From Opitutaceae bacterium (lineage in GTDB: Bacteria > Verrucomicrobiota > Verrucomicrobiia > Opitutales > Opitutaceae): a DNA stretch of 64,000 nt. Positions 8,240 to 17,753 of the stretch are shown one piece after another. The DNA lies in the NCBI GenBank assembly GCA_003164715.1, contig PLTZ01000019.1, positions 62,001-126,000 on the forward strand. The letters are read 5' to 3'. The notes under the pieces are model-generated. The model did not search any database. It was not told the origin of the DNA and saw nothing but the letters and a program-made list of their open reading frames with translations. Within the stretch, counting starts at the first letter, position 1, and each line of letters starts with the position of its first letter. A program made the position numbers and the translations under genes.

Positions 8240-9520
8240 ATGGCGGACCCGTTCACATCCCGATGGAGGCTCGCCGCGGCGCTGATGCTTGCGCTCATGC
8301 TGGTCAATTTCGTGCGGCTGACCCGACCGGTGCGCCTGGCGAACAGCGACGACATCAGCCTGCAGGCAGCGTTTTCAGGGCAAAGCCCGGGCGGGGCGGA
8401 CCGTTTTCTGGCCGACTGGAGCGAGCAGCAGGGCAGGTTCTATTTCTCCACGGGCGCCTACAAGGTGCCCTACGCCGTCTACTCGATCCGGGATCCCGCG
8501 CTGTTCTCGCTCGCTCGCGCCGTCCTGCTCTTCTCGCAGCTCGCGCTGACGGGATGGCTTCTGGCGCGGCTCTGCCGCAACGAGGCGTCGGGCTGGCTTT
8601 TCGTGCTGGTGGCCGCGGGCGCCCTGCACATTCCGGCGGTGTTCTATCCGGTGCTCTCATACCCCGCCTATTCGGTGGGCAGCATCGCCCTCCTCCTAGC
8701 GCTGCACTGCTTCCTGACGGGGGTCGAGAGGTGCCGGATCGCATGGCTCTTTGCGGCGGGATGCCTCCAGTTCTGCGCGCTGTTCTGGCACGAGAACTTT
8801 CTCGCCTTCACCGTCCTGTTCCCCGTCCTCGCGTGGGTCGCGGGAGCCGATCGGTCGGCGGGCGCCGTGCTTCGGGCGAGCCTGCCGGCCGTCGCCGTGT
8901 CGGCCGCTTATCTCACGGTCTATGTCGCCTTCGAGCGGATTTACTCCACCGGCTACGATGGCACCACGCTGTCGTTTAGTCCGGCCGGCGCCAGCACGTC
9001 CTGGATCCGGCAGACCCTGGCGGCGACGCCTGGATTTGAGCTCTTCATCAGCCGCCTTGCGCCCTATCCCTCGGTGGGCCCGCTCTGGAAGAGCGCCCCT
9101 GAGATCGCTGCCATACTGGGCTCCATTGCCATGTGGGGCGCCGCGCTCGCGATTGCCGGAGCCGCTGTGGCCACCGGGCTGGCACGCCGGGCGGCCGCAT
9201 GCGCGGTTCCAGCGGCCCCGGTCGTGGTATTCCTCCTCGTTGCCGTGGCCATGCCCAATCTGCTCCCGTCGTTCACCCAGAAATTCCAGGAGAACGCCCA
9301 TCACCGGTTTTACCCCTACGTCTACAGTTTCAATAGCTACTGCTGGGGTGTCTGCGCCGCCGTCTGCATTTGGCAGAGGCTTGCCGGGAAGCTGCATCCC
9401 GGCGGGTTCCGGTTGCGGCTCCTCCTGGCGGCCCTCTTCCTGGTTCTCGTCGCCCTTTTCACATCGGCCCAGGCGTCAAACCAGCACACCCTCGAGCTCC
9501 TGCGCAAATGGTACAACTGA
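8240..9520 (+). CDS. Polytopic membrane protein of a glycan locus, function unknown
   Basis: A 426-residue protein with about ten hydrophobic segments. It has a short N-terminal anchor (LAAALMLALMLVNFVRL) and then a loop with NSDDISLQ near residue 35; the Asp pair in the first external loop recalls GT-C glycosyltransferases and polysaccharide polymerases. It overlaps the acyltransferase gene by 13 bases and leads a four-gene run with GT2 and transferase-like proteins, so a role in building or polymerising a surface glycan is likely. I cannot assign a family. The start is the first ATG after the tRNA gene. Confidence 0.75.
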   Translation: MADPFTSRWRLAAALMLALMLVNFVRLTRPVRLANSDDISLQAAFSGQSPGGADRFLADWSEQQGRFYFSTGAYKVPYAVYSIRDPALFSLARAVLLFSQLALTGWLLARLCRNEASGWLFVLVAAGALHIPAVFYPVLSYPAYSVGSIALLLALHCFLTGVERCRIAWLFAAGCLQFCALFWHENFLAFTVLFPVLAWVAGADRSAGAVLRASLPAVAVSAAYLTVYVAFERIYSTGYDGTTLSFSPAGASTSWIRQTLAATPGFELFISRLAPYPSVGPLWKSAPEIAAILGSIAMWGAALAIAGAAVATGLARRAAACAVPAAPVVVFLLVAVAMPNLLPSFTQKFQENAHHRFYPYVYSFNSYCWGVCAAVCIWQRLAGKLHPGGFRLRLLLAALFLVLVALFTSAQASNQHTLELLRKWYN

Positions 9521-10551
9521 CCCGAGCTTCCGCGGGCGAGTTCACGCCGGACCCCTCGCTCCTTCGCGCCATAGCCTCGGGGGCGCGGATCCCCCAGCTG
9601 GACGAGCTGAGGGGCCTGGCGCTGCTGATGGTGGTGAGCTACCACTCCCTTGGCGTCCTCAGCAGCCGCAACGACCTGCACGGGGACATCGGGGTCGACG
9701 TCTTCCTCATCCTGTCCGGGTTCTCGCTCTGCATTGCTCCGGCTCCGGAGGGGACGTGGCAATTTGCCCGGCGCCGCCTCTGGAGGCTGGTTCCGAGCTA
9801 CTGGATGGCGCTCCTTCTCTTCCTCGTTGGGGGCCACTATGTGCTGCGCCAGGATTGGGGCGCCGGTGACATCGCCAGCCATTTCCTCGGGGTTCACGGC
9901 CTCCTGCTTAATCGGCCGGCATACTTCCTCTCGATCAACGACTCGTTCTGGTACGTATCGATTCTCCTGCTTGTCTATCCCGCGTACTACGCCACCCGGA
10001 AGGTAACCAGCGCCGTCCGGCTGGTCGCGCTCGGCGCCGCCGGAGCTGTTGCGCTCGCGCTACTCTACAAACTGTCGCGGCACGACATCGGCCTATGGCA
10101 CGTGCCCCTGCGGTTCTTCTCGTTCTTCCTCGGCGCCGCGGCCGCCCGGCTGCTCCAGTTCCCCCGGGCGGCTATCCACGTCTCGGCGTGGGAGGTCGCC
10201 GCGCTGCTGGCGCTCTGCTTCTCGGCCTTTCGCGGCCTCGTGGTCCTCGCCTATCCCGCGGCCGCGCTCGGAGTCTGCGTGCTCTACTGCGTCCTCCGGG
10301 GCGCGTGGGCCGGGCCGCGGGCCGGCCGCGCGGCCACTGGGGCCCTCGCGGTGGTCGGCTCCCTGTCGTACGAGCTCTACCTGCTTCACCAACCCTTGAT
10401 GCGGGACTACGCCGGCCATTTCATCCGGGTATTCAGCGGGACTCCCGGCACCGCGAATCTCGTCCTCGGCCTCGTGCTCGGATTCGCGGTCTGCGCTGCG
10501 CTCTCGGTCGCATTGCGCGCCGCGTCGCGTCGGCTCCAGCCGGGAGGCTGA
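9508..10551 (+). CDS. Acyltransferase family 3 membrane protein
   Basis: A 347-residue integral-membrane acyltransferase (AT3, OafA/NodX type), which O-acylates sugars of surface polysaccharides. Visible family signs are IPQLDELRGLALLMVVSYHS near residues 28-47, with the catalytic-type R-x10-H pattern, GVDVFLILSGFSLC shortly after, and about ten membrane segments ending in SYELYLLHQPLM. The ATG at 9508 overlaps the upstream gene by 13 bases. A start at 9370 would add an Arg/Pro-rich leader from the other frame and is unlikely. An acetyl donor is usual but the acyl group is not visible. Confidence 0.88.
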   Translation: MVQLTRASAGEFTPDPSLLRAIASGARIPQLDELRGLALLMVVSYHSLGVLSSRNDLHGDIGVDVFLILSGFSLCIAPAPEGTWQFARRRLWRLVPSYWMALLLFLVGGHYVLRQDWGAGDIASHFLGVHGLLLNRPAYFLSINDSFWYVSILLLVYPAYYATRKVTSAVRLVALGAAGAVALALLYKLSRHDIGLWHVPLRFFSFFLGAAAARLLQFPRAAIHVSAWEVAALLALCFSAFRGLVVLAYPAAALGVCVLYCVLRGAWAGPRAGRAATGALAVVGSLSYELYLLHQPLMRDYAGHFIRVFSGTPGTANLVLGLVLGFAVCAALSVALRAASRRLQPGG

Positions 10552-10797
10552 CGTGGGCGGAATGGCGGCGCGGAACCCGGATGAAGAATGCCCGAGGACC
10601 CGAGGGTCCAGCCCGGCCGCAGAAGGCCGCCTGCGGGCAAAGAGGGCGTCCCGGGGTCGCGTGATTAGTGTGGCCATGCGCCCTCCGTTGGTCGCAATAG
10701 GCACCAGCTTGCTCCAGACAGATTCAACCGACGTGTTCACCCCTGACACCGGACAAGATCGCCGGGCCGAAACGGCGACGCCCGGCGCCTCGATTTC

Positions 10798-11721
10798 ATG
10801 AACCCAGCGGCTCTTATCTCGGTTGTCATTCCCACGCACAACCCGGATCCGGGCCGCCTGATGCAGACGCTGCTCGGGCTGAGGGCCCAGAGCGCGGAGG
10901 CGCGGCCGTTTGAGACTCTCGTCGTCGACAACGCTTCAACCCGGTTCCCGGACGCCGCCTTCTTCCTGGAGTGCGCGCCGGAGGACTTCCAGATCGTGCG
11001 GGAAGAGCGCCTTGGGTTGACGGCGGCGCGCCTTGCCGGCTTCGGGGCCACCCGCGGGGACCTCGTCATCCTCGTGGACGATGACAACGTGCTCGAGGCC
11101 GGCTATATCGCTGCGGCCCGGCAGATCGCCCGCGACCATCCCTTCCTCATGTCATGGAGCGGCAACGTGGAGTTGGCATTCGAGGCCGGGGCGGTCCCTC
11201 CGCCCACGCTCTGGCGAAGCTATCTCACCGAGCGGGTGTGCGTCCGGGCCGTCTGGTCAAACGACCCCGGCCATAACGCGTCCACGCCCTGGGGCGCGGG
11301 AATGTGCGTCCGGCGCGCGCTGGCCGACGCCTATCGCGACCATTGCTCCCGCGATTCAAAGCGCCTGAGTCTCGACCTGAGCGGCGACAGGCTGACTTAC
11401 GGGGGCGACACCGACATCGCGTATTTCGGGTGCGCGATGGGATTCGGCATGGGGGTGTTCCCGCAGCTCAGGCTAAAGCACCTCATTCCGGCCGGGCGGT
11501 GCGAGAAGGCCTACCTCCTGCGGGCGATCGAGGGGCACGCCTACTCGGAATGGCTTCATCACTGGATCCTCAACGGGAAGCTGCCCGCCGAGCCCGGCGG
11601 GCTGCGCGCGGGCGCGGGCCGGATACTGCGCCGACTCCAGCCCGGGCCGGGGGGCGCAGCCGAGCGGGCGTGTGCCTCCGGCCGCAGGCGAGCGGCCCGG
11701 GAGTTCGGCCGATCGCCATGA
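10798..11721 (+). CDS. Glycosyltransferase family 2
   Basis: A 307-residue GT-A enzyme. It opens with ISVVIPTHNPDPGRL, continues with TLVVDNAS and has the metal-binding DDDN at about residues 97-100 (ILVDDDN); GGDTDIAY follows at about 202-209. Family 2 transfers a sugar from a nucleotide donor with inversion. It is separated from the acyltransferase by about 250 bases and overlaps the next gene by 4 bases (ATGA). Acceptor and donor are unknown, but context indicates a cell-surface glycan. Confidence 0.88.
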   Translation: MNPAALISVVIPTHNPDPGRLMQTLLGLRAQSAEARPFETLVVDNASTRFPDAAFFLECAPEDFQIVREERLGLTAARLAGFGATRGDLVILVDDDNVLEAGYIAAARQIARDHPFLMSWSGNVELAFEAGAVPPPTLWRSYLTERVCVRAVWSNDPGHNASTPWGAGMCVRRALADAYRDHCSRDSKRLSLDLSGDRLTYGGDTDIAYFGCAMGFGMGVFPQLRLKHLIPAGRCEKAYLLRAIEGHAYSEWLHHWILNGKLPAEPGGLRAGAGRILRRLQPGPGGAAERACASGRRRAAREFGRSP

Positions 11722-12881
11722 GCCTGCCGCGGGTCTATTTCTACTGCTGCCCCGAGCCGGACAACCTCCAGGACGACATCATCATCATCGCGGAGGGGCT
11801 GCGCGAGCTGGGGATACCGTTCTATGCGAACACGGACTACTGGAGGCAGTCGCCCGCGGAGGGAGACTATCTCTTTCGGCGGACCCCCGACGTGCGGCCC
11901 GACGACTGCGACATCGTCGCCCTGCCTTACACCTGGTTCAACTGGGTGGTCCTGAAGGGGCCGAGCCCGATCCGGAAGCCCTTCCCCACCGGCCTGTTCA
12001 AGCCCGGCCGGCGGTACCGGACGGTCTACTTGGATACAAGCGACGGGCTGCGGACGGTCTCGTGGGAGCCCGAGTTCCGCAACTTTGACGTCATCCTGCG
12101 CACAAAGTACCTGAGGCGCGCCTGGTGCCCGGGCAACCTGCGCCCGTGGGTCATGGGGCTGTCAAACCGCATGCTCAAGATGACGGCCGGGGCGCTGCCG
12201 TTCGCCAGCCGGCGGCGGGCAATCTTGGTGAACTTCGGCGCGTCCCACGGCTACCCCCACACCGCGCGAATCCGTTCAAACGAGACGTTCGACCCGGTCG
12301 TCTCGCGGCTCTTCGAGCTCGATACCACCCGGGACGACCTCTCCGTGGCGCCCGACGATCCCTACGACAGGCTCATGTGGGAGCAGACCAACCACAGGCA
12401 TTCCCGAAGCTACTACGAGCGCCTGGGCCGCAGTCAGGCCGTCTCCTGCTTCTGCGGGGACCTCATCCCGCCTATGCCCTGGCGCAACCCCGCGCAGTAT
12501 CTGGTGGGCGGCAACAAGGCGAAGGTGAAGCGCGCCCTGTTCGACGTGCTCGCGCATTTCGATCCCCGCCCCGAGCGGATTGTGCAGTGGGACAGCTGGC
12601 GGTTCTGGGAGTCGCTGGCCGCAGGATGCGCGGTGTTCAACATCGACCTGGAGCGTTACGGTGCGCTCCTTCCCGTAATGCCCGAGAACGGCCGGCATTA
12701 TTTCGGCGTGGATCTCGACAACCCCGGGGCCCTCATCGACCGGATCGCCGACGATCCGGCGATCGTAGGGCGCGTGGCGGCCGAGGGGCGCGAATGGGCC
12801 ATGGCGAACTACACACCTGTCGCCATGGCGCGACGGTTCCTGGCGGAGCTCGGGCACCCGCAGGCGGCGTCTGAGCCCTGA
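11718..12881 (+). CDS. Glycosyltransferase-like protein, family uncertain
   Basis: A 387-residue soluble protein translated from an ATG that overlaps the GT2 stop by 4 bases. It begins PRVYFYCCPEPDNLQDD. Late in the protein WDSWRFWESLAAGCAVFNIDLE and MPENGRHYFGVD resemble the donor-binding half of GT-B enzymes (the E-S-L-A-A-G-C-A-V stretch that follows the E-x7-E region, as in CgeB-like or GT1-like proteins). No N-terminal signal or membrane segment is evident. A role in the same glycan pathway is inferred from coupling to the GT2; the exact family could not be fixed by eye. Confidence 0.65.
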   Translation: MSLPRVYFYCCPEPDNLQDDIIIIAEGLRELGIPFYANTDYWRQSPAEGDYLFRRTPDVRPDDCDIVALPYTWFNWVVLKGPSPIRKPFPTGLFKPGRRYRTVYLDTSDGLRTVSWEPEFRNFDVILRTKYLRRAWCPGNLRPWVMGLSNRMLKMTAGALPFASRRRAILVNFGASHGYPHTARIRSNETFDPVVSRLFELDTTRDDLSVAPDDPYDRLMWEQTNHRHSRSYYERLGRSQAVSCFCGDLIPPMPWRNPAQYLVGGNKAKVKRALFDVLAHFDPRPERIVQWDSWRFWESLAAGCAVFNIDLERYGALLPVMPENGRHYFGVDLDNPGALIDRIADDPAIVGRVAAEGREWAMANYTPVAMARRFLAELGHPQAASEP

Positions 12882-13027
12882 AGGCCGCGCAGCCGCGAAC
12901 GCCCCGTTTACCGGACCTCGCGCGGCGCACCGGAGCTGCGTGCGCGCAGAGGAGGGCGTCTGCGGTGAACAAGGGGGGCGGGCGGCTGCCGTGTAAAATA
13001 GGCCTTGATTAACACCGATAAATAGAC

Positions 13028-13321
13028 ATGTCTAACATCATGTACACTTCCTTAGCGCCCCACATCCTTGCCGCAGCCTTCCAGGCCACCGACGTGCTCG
13101 GGTGGCTGTTCACCCTCGGCCTGGCCGGATCGGTGTGGCAGGGAATAAAGCACGGCCAGCGTGCCTACAGGGCTCAGGACAAGCAGGACAAGCAGGACAA
13201 GCTGGAGGAGGCTGCGTGGGCGATCGGGATACCCGCCATCTCCGCCGGAGTGTACTGGTTCTCGATCCGGATCGGGATCATCAACCCCGTGTGGACGCTC
13301 GGAAGCCTGCCCGCCTGGTGA
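13028..13321 (+). CDS. Small two-helix membrane protein, VirB2/pilin-like
   Basis: A 97-residue protein with two hydrophobic segments (about 20-40, LGWLFTLGLAGSVWQGI, and 66-88, WAIGIPAISAGVYWFSI) joined by a charged loop with three DKQ-type repeats. Size, topology and position two genes ahead of a VirB4-like ATPase fit the pilin or VirB2/TrbC slot of a type IV secretion cluster, but sequence alone does not prove it. A more AT-rich stretch with TAAAAT at 12994-12999 lies about 30 bases upstream and may hold the cluster promoter. Confidence 0.6.
   Translation: MSNIMYTSLAPHILAAAFQATDVLGWLFTLGLAGSVWQGIKHGQRAYRAQDKQDKQDKLEEAAWAIGIPAISAGVYWFSIRIGIINPVWTLGSLPAW
13175..13201 (+). repeat. Three tandem copies of a 9-base unit inside the pilin-like gene
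   Basis: CAGGACAAG occurs three times head to tail, encoding Gln-Asp-Lys repeats in the charged loop between the two membrane segments. The unit is a multiple of three, so copy-number change would alter loop length without shifting the frame. Confidence 0.85.
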
Positions 13322-13345
13322 ACTCGCGCCCCTCGAATACGGCCC

Positions 13346-13804
13346 ATGCCCTCCGACTCCGTAGAGCCCTCGCTGCCGTACACACCGAGCAACACCGGGC
13401 GCAGGGCCAGGGTGGGTTACCTCGGCCTCGAGGGCGTGGGCTTCAACGACCTCTGGCCGCTCTTTAGCGGGCTGATCCTGAGCATTGCCCTCTCGCTCAA
13501 GTTCTTCGTCGGGGACGGCGCCAGTGGCGGGCACTGGCTGGGACGGACGATCGCCGCGGTCGCGCCCGTAGCCGCCGGATTCGGCTACCTGCGCCTGCTC
13601 GTGGTGGGCAGGCCGCCGCATTTCAAGGGGGATCTCTGGTGCACGGCGCTTGGGCTCAGGCTTGATTTCACCGACCCGCCGCTGCGCCTGATTCCCATCG
13701 TTCCCCGGCTGTTCGTCGACCAGGCCGCGGCATCGGGACCCGGGAGGGCGGCCGACCTGCGGCATCCCTTGGCCGGTCTGGGATTCGGCCGCGGCGACTG
13801 CTGA
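13346..13804 (+). CDS. VirB3/TraL-like inner-membrane protein
   Basis: A 152-residue protein with hydrophobic segments near 38-56 (LWPLFSGLILSIALSLKFF) and 68-86, followed by RPPHFKGDLW and a Cys/Leu-rich tail. A short protein with paired membrane helices and a basic 'RPPHxxxDL' stretch directly ahead of a VirB4-type ATPase fits VirB3. Assignment rests on order and topology more than on sequence identity. It lies 24 bases after the pilin-like gene and 9 bases before the ATPase. Confidence 0.55.
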   Translation: MPSDSVEPSLPYTPSNTGRRARVGYLGLEGVGFNDLWPLFSGLILSIALSLKFFVGDGASGGHWLGRTIAAVAPVAAGFGYLRLLVVGRPPHFKGDLWCTALGLRLDFTDPPLRLIPIVPRLFVDQAAASGPGRAADLRHPLAGLGFGRGDC

Positions 13805-13813
13805 TACCCCGAC

Positions 13814-16540
13814 ATGGCCCGGACGTTCCCAGTCGGCTGGTTCGAGCGCGACATGCTCTGGTGGGGGCCCGCCCTCGACGCCCGCACATGCCTTTCCCGG
13901 GGCGCCAGGGTCGAGGTGCCCGACCTGCGCAGCGCCGACAACCGCACGATCCTGGACCTGCGGCGGCAGAACGGTCACCTCCTCGCAGTGGCCGGGCCTT
14001 CGTCGTCGATCCAGGTCCATTGGACCGTCGAGGACGACTTTGGCGCGGCGCTTGATGCGTACGCGCAAAGGAAGAGGGGCGCCTCGCCCTGGTGCCGCAG
14101 GACCTGCGCCGTCCGGCGCGCGTTCTACGAGCAGAGGATGGCCGAGGGGAGCCTCCGAAGAGAACGTGTCCACGTCTACCTCGGGAGGCGCTGCGAGGGC
14201 CTGTCCGCCAGGGACGTGCGGACGGCCGCGGCCTGCGAGGCGTTCCTGCGGCAGGCCGCGTCGGGCCTCGACGCGCAGCTGCGCATGCTCGAGATGGTCC
14301 ATCCGCTTGGCCGGTGGACGCCGATGGATGGCGGCGCGCACGCCTCGCACCTGAGGCGGTTCCTAAACCCAAGCCTATCCCTGCTCTGTTCCGGTTCCGC
14401 CGGTGACGGCGCGGGCGGGATCGACGAAAGCCGGTCCATCAGGGCCAACTGCCTTAGGAGCGACCTTGAGGCGTTCTCCCGCGGGCGCGGGGGCGAGCGG
14501 GCAAGCCTCCTCTTTTTCGAGGGGAACTACCACGCGATTTTTGTCATGCGCGAGCTGCCGCGCGGCACGAGGCCGGGGATGCTGATCCCGGTTCTCGACG
14601 CCGTGAACCGGGGTGCGTCGATCGTGCTCTGCATCCATCCACTGCCGGTCGGGGGCGAGATCGACCGCCTGCGCAGGGAGATCGACGAACTAAGCGCCTT
14701 CCTGTCGGACCGGCGGGCCGCCGGTGTCGAGAGCGACATCCGGCTGCGCCACGCGAGGATAGAGTCCCTCCTCTCCTCGGTCACGATCCCGTTCAACCTG
14801 CTCTTTGTCGTCAGGGTCTGGGCCGGCACCGAGGAAGGGATCGCGGCGAGGTCGCTCGCGATGCGCACGGCCCTTCAGGGCATCGACGGCGCGGAGTTCA
14901 TGCAGGTCAACAACGCGGCGCAGGCGCGCCACCTCTTCTACGAGACGATCCCCGGGAACCTCGGCGGCACCTACCGGGGCTGGGACATCTACGTCGAGAA
15001 CCACAACCTCGCCGACCTCATGCCGATCTCCTCGACCTTCACGGGCCACCTCGAGGACGCCCAGGCGCTCTACGACAGCCCGGGGCGCAGCGTGGTCGGC
15101 GTCCGGCTGGTGACCCCCAACGGGACCCCGCAGCATTCGATCGTCGTCGGCGTCAACGGTTCCGGGAAGTCCGCTTTCCTGATGGACCTCATGAGCCAGA
15201 CGGACTGCGACTGGGCGTACCGTTTCTATCAGGAGGAGGGGATGGCCTTTGTGACGCAGGCGCAGCTCTGCGGGATGAGGAGCCTTGTCCTGCGCGAAAG
15301 CGGCGACGCCACGCTCAATCCCTTCGATACGCTCGGGCTGCCCCTCACCTCGGCCGCCCTCTCGCGGGTCGTGAGGACCTGCATGAAGCTCGTCGGCCTT
15401 TCGAGGGACGAGGACCGCAACCGGCGCCGGGAGGGCCTCCTCGGCGAATACGTCCTGAGCCACTTCGAGGACTGCGCGCAGGACTGGAAGAACGCCGACG
15501 AGGGGCGCTGGCTCGGCCTCGCCAGGCGCGCGCTCGCGGCCGAGAGGATGCGCTCGGGCGACGACGACTTCCTGGACGGGCACCTGGCGCTGCTCGAACT
15601 CGAGCGCGCCGATCCCGCCGCCGCCGCAGAGCGGATCGCCGGGGCGAGCGAGGACGAGGTCCTGCGCCACTCGATTCACCCCCAGGGCCGCAGGACCGTC
15701 GACGCGATGGTGTTCAGCCTGTTTCGGCCGGAGGACTACCCCAGGTACGACGGGTTCGTGGCGCTCATGAGGCACGGGCGGCTGGCGCACCACAGGAGCC
15801 CCGGCGTCGCGGCCGAACTCGATTTTCTCTCGTCCGAGCTCGCGAAGGGCCTGCGGGCCGGCGGCGTCGTGGGGGGGTTCATCGATGGGGCCACCAACGT
15901 CGACGTCCGCGGCGCGGGCCTGCACCTGGACACGAGCCGGCTGCCCGACGGCACCCTGAAGGAACTCGCCGGGTTTGTCGTGTTCGACCACGTGCGCCAG
16001 CACGTCCTCGCGCTCCCCAGGGGCGCCTCCAAGGTCATGCTGCTCGACGAACTCCGGCGGATCCTGCTCATTCCCGGCGCGACCGAGTTCGTGAAGGAGC
16101 TGCTGGCGCAGATGAGGAAATACCGCTGCGTGTTCATCGGCGCCTTCCAGGAGCCCTCCCAGATCGACGACATTGATCCGGCGCTCACCGACCTGCTTCT
16201 CGGGCAGTGCAAGCAGCACTTCCTCATGCGCCAGAATAACGGCGACCAGGTGCGTAGGATCGCGCGCGTGATCGGGCTTCCCGGCTCGGCCGAGCGGGCC
16301 ATCGCGACGCATCCGCTGGTCGAGCACCAGCAGGGCGCCCGAAAGGCCTCGTATTTCACGTTCTTCTCGCGGGAGGACTCGGCGCCGGTGTGCGGGACCG
16401 TCCGCGTGGAGGTGGACCCGGCGATGCTCTACGTCGCCGAATCCTCCGGTACCGTCTTCGACAGCCGAATGAAGGCGCTCGGCAGGCATCCGTCCGTGTA
16501 CGAGGGCGTACTTGCGGAGGCCGGGGTGGGGCACCCATGA
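13814..16540 (+). CDS. VirB4/TraC-like type IV secretion ATPase
   Basis: A 908-residue ATPase. The N-terminal half (to about 430) is the poorly conserved CagE/TrbE/VirB-type region; PISSTFTGH near 400 is a common VirB4 landmark just before the motor. Walker A is GVNGSGKS at 446-453 and Walker B is VMLLDE at 741-746. A later FQEPSQID resembles the RecA-like motor's glutamine motif. VirB4 proteins energise pilus assembly and substrate transfer at the base of type IV secretion systems. The gene lies in a tightly packed run whose next gene overlaps its stop by 4 bases. Confidence 0.82.
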   Translation: MARTFPVGWFERDMLWWGPALDARTCLSRGARVEVPDLRSADNRTILDLRRQNGHLLAVAGPSSSIQVHWTVEDDFGAALDAYAQRKRGASPWCRRTCAVRRAFYEQRMAEGSLRRERVHVYLGRRCEGLSARDVRTAAACEAFLRQAASGLDAQLRMLEMVHPLGRWTPMDGGAHASHLRRFLNPSLSLLCSGSAGDGAGGIDESRSIRANCLRSDLEAFSRGRGGERASLLFFEGNYHAIFVMRELPRGTRPGMLIPVLDAVNRGASIVLCIHPLPVGGEIDRLRREIDELSAFLSDRRAAGVESDIRLRHARIESLLSSVTIPFNLLFVVRVWAGTEEGIAARSLAMRTALQGIDGAEFMQVNNAAQARHLFYETIPGNLGGTYRGWDIYVENHNLADLMPISSTFTGHLEDAQALYDSPGRSVVGVRLVTPNGTPQHSIVVGVNGSGKSAFLMDLMSQTDCDWAYRFYQEEGMAFVTQAQLCGMRSLVLRESGDATLNPFDTLGLPLTSAALSRVVRTCMKLVGLSRDEDRNRRREGLLGEYVLSHFEDCAQDWKNADEGRWLGLARRALAAERMRSGDDDFLDGHLALLELERADPAAAAERIAGASEDEVLRHSIHPQGRRTVDAMVFSLFRPEDYPRYDGFVALMRHGRLAHHRSPGVAAELDFLSSELAKGLRAGGVVGGFIDGATNVDVRGAGLHLDTSRLPDGTLKELAGFVVFDHVRQHVLALPRGASKVMLLDELRRILLIPGATEFVKELLAQMRKYRCVFIGAFQEPSQIDDIDPALTDLLLGQCKQHFLMRQNNGDQVRRIARVIGLPGSAERAIATHPLVEHQQGARKASYFTFFSREDSAPVCGTVRVEVDPAMLYVAESSGTVFDSRMKALGRHPSVYEGVLAEAGVGHP

Positions 16541-16842
16541 GGCGCCTCTTCCTCGTGGCGGCGGGGCTCGCCCTCTGCGGGTGCCGAACGGATCCTGGCC
16601 GGGCGGACCGGAGGGGCGTCGACGAGGGCTACCTGCTCGGCTCGGCGGACGCGGTGAAGCAGCTCTACTGGGCCAAGCAGGCCCTTGAGGCCCCGGGCGG
16701 ATCGGGGCCCGAGGGAAGGATCGAGTACTACACGTGGGAGGACTCGGGGACGACGCGCGACGGCCGCAGGCTCGCCCCGGAGACGGTGGCGGTCCCCATC
16801 TTCATCCCCGCGCCCGCGCCCTCCGGCGCCAAGAGCCCATGA
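16537..16842 (+). CDS. Small lipoprotein of the T4SS-like cluster
   Basis: A 101-residue protein with a lipoprotein signal: MRRLFLVAAGLALCGC, with the lipobox ending in Cys at residue 16. The mature part is polar and ends in a Pro/Ala-rich tail. It starts inside the last 4 bases of the VirB4-like gene and overlaps the next gene by 4 bases. The position suits a VirB7-type lipoprotein, although VirB7 is usually shorter. The start at 16537 is favoured over an upstream in-frame start because it exposes the signal peptide. Confidence 0.72.
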   Translation: MRRLFLVAAGLALCGCRTDPGRADRRGVDEGYLLGSADAVKQLYWAKQALEAPGGSGPEGRIEYYTWEDSGTTRDGRRLAPETVAVPIFIPAPAPSGAKSP

Positions 16843-17753
16843 GCCGCGCCGCGATTCGCGCCGTGCGCGTGGCGGCCGCGGCCCTGCTGCTCCTTTGCGG
16901 ACCCGGTCCCGCGCGCGGGTTCCTCGGGATCGCCGACACCTCGTTTGTGACGGTGATCGCCAACCCCGCGGAGGCGGCCAACTGGGCCGCCGAGCTTGAG
17001 AGACTCAACAACCAGCTCCTTGCGGCGAGGCAGACGCTCCAGACGGTCGGCGACCTGCGCGCCTACGTGGGCGAGCCGAGGGCGGCCGTGGCCGCTCTCG
17101 GCGACCTCGGAGACGTCGCGGATGCGGTCAGGGCGCTGTCGTCGGGCGCGCAGACCGACGCCGACCTGTCGCGGGCGTGGCAGGCGCTCGGCGCCGCCCA
17201 GCGCGCGGCGGATGCCGCCGCGCTGCTTCGCGATTCGGGCCCGGGCGAGACCATGCAGGTGTTCGGCGACGACCGGCCGCGCGACACGGCGCTCTACTCC
17301 CGGTACGCCTCCGAAGCGGACACGGCGCAGCAGGCGCGCGGCCAGATTTCCCAGGAGCAACTTGCGCGGGTGTCGGTGGCGGCCGAGCTGGCGCTGGCCT
17401 GGGTCCGGTTCCGGGGTGCAACGACCGAGTCCGGAAAGCAGGCGGTCCTGGCTGAGATCAGCCAGCTCCAGTCCCAAAACCAGGTCATGGACGCGCGCAG
17501 GCGGGCGTTGCTCGACGACGTCGAGCTTTCGGACCGGCAGGCCCGGACTGCGGCCGCCGTGCAGTCGCGCGCCGCTGACGAGAAGCTGCTCGCCGAGTCG
17601 TCGCTCCTGAACGCCAGCGTCGGGGGCCGCGCCAGGGACGCCCAGGGGCAGCGCATGGCCACGCTCCAAAAGACGCCGGTGCCCGCGTCAGCTCCGGACT
17701 ACTCCGGCGTGAGGATGTGGACAACGGCCGACGCGGGAGGGCCCCCGAATTGA
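16839..17753 (+). CDS. VirB5/TrbJ-like exported coiled-coil protein
   Basis: A 304-residue protein with a cleavable signal (VAAAALLLLCGPGPARGFLG). After FVTVIANPAEAANWAAELERLNNQL comes a long alpha-helical, Ala/Arg/Glu-rich body with a second coiled region near 215-265. VirB5/TrbJ proteins share this design (signal peptide, 'NP' near the mature N-terminus, then long helices) and act at pilus tips or as periplasmic assembly factors. The ATG at 16839 overlaps the lipoprotein stop. Function is inferred from architecture and neighbours. Confidence 0.65.
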   Translation: MSRAAIRAVRVAAAALLLLCGPGPARGFLGIADTSFVTVIANPAEAANWAAELERLNNQLLAARQTLQTVGDLRAYVGEPRAAVAALGDLGDVADAVRALSSGAQTDADLSRAWQALGAAQRAADAAALLRDSGPGETMQVFGDDRPRDTALYSRYASEADTAQQARGQISQEQLARVSVAAELALAWVRFRGATTESGKQAVLAEISQLQSQNQVMDARRRALLDDVELSDRQARTAAAVQSRAADEKLLAESSLLNASVGGRARDAQGQRMATLQKTPVPASAPDYSGVRMWTTADAGGPPN

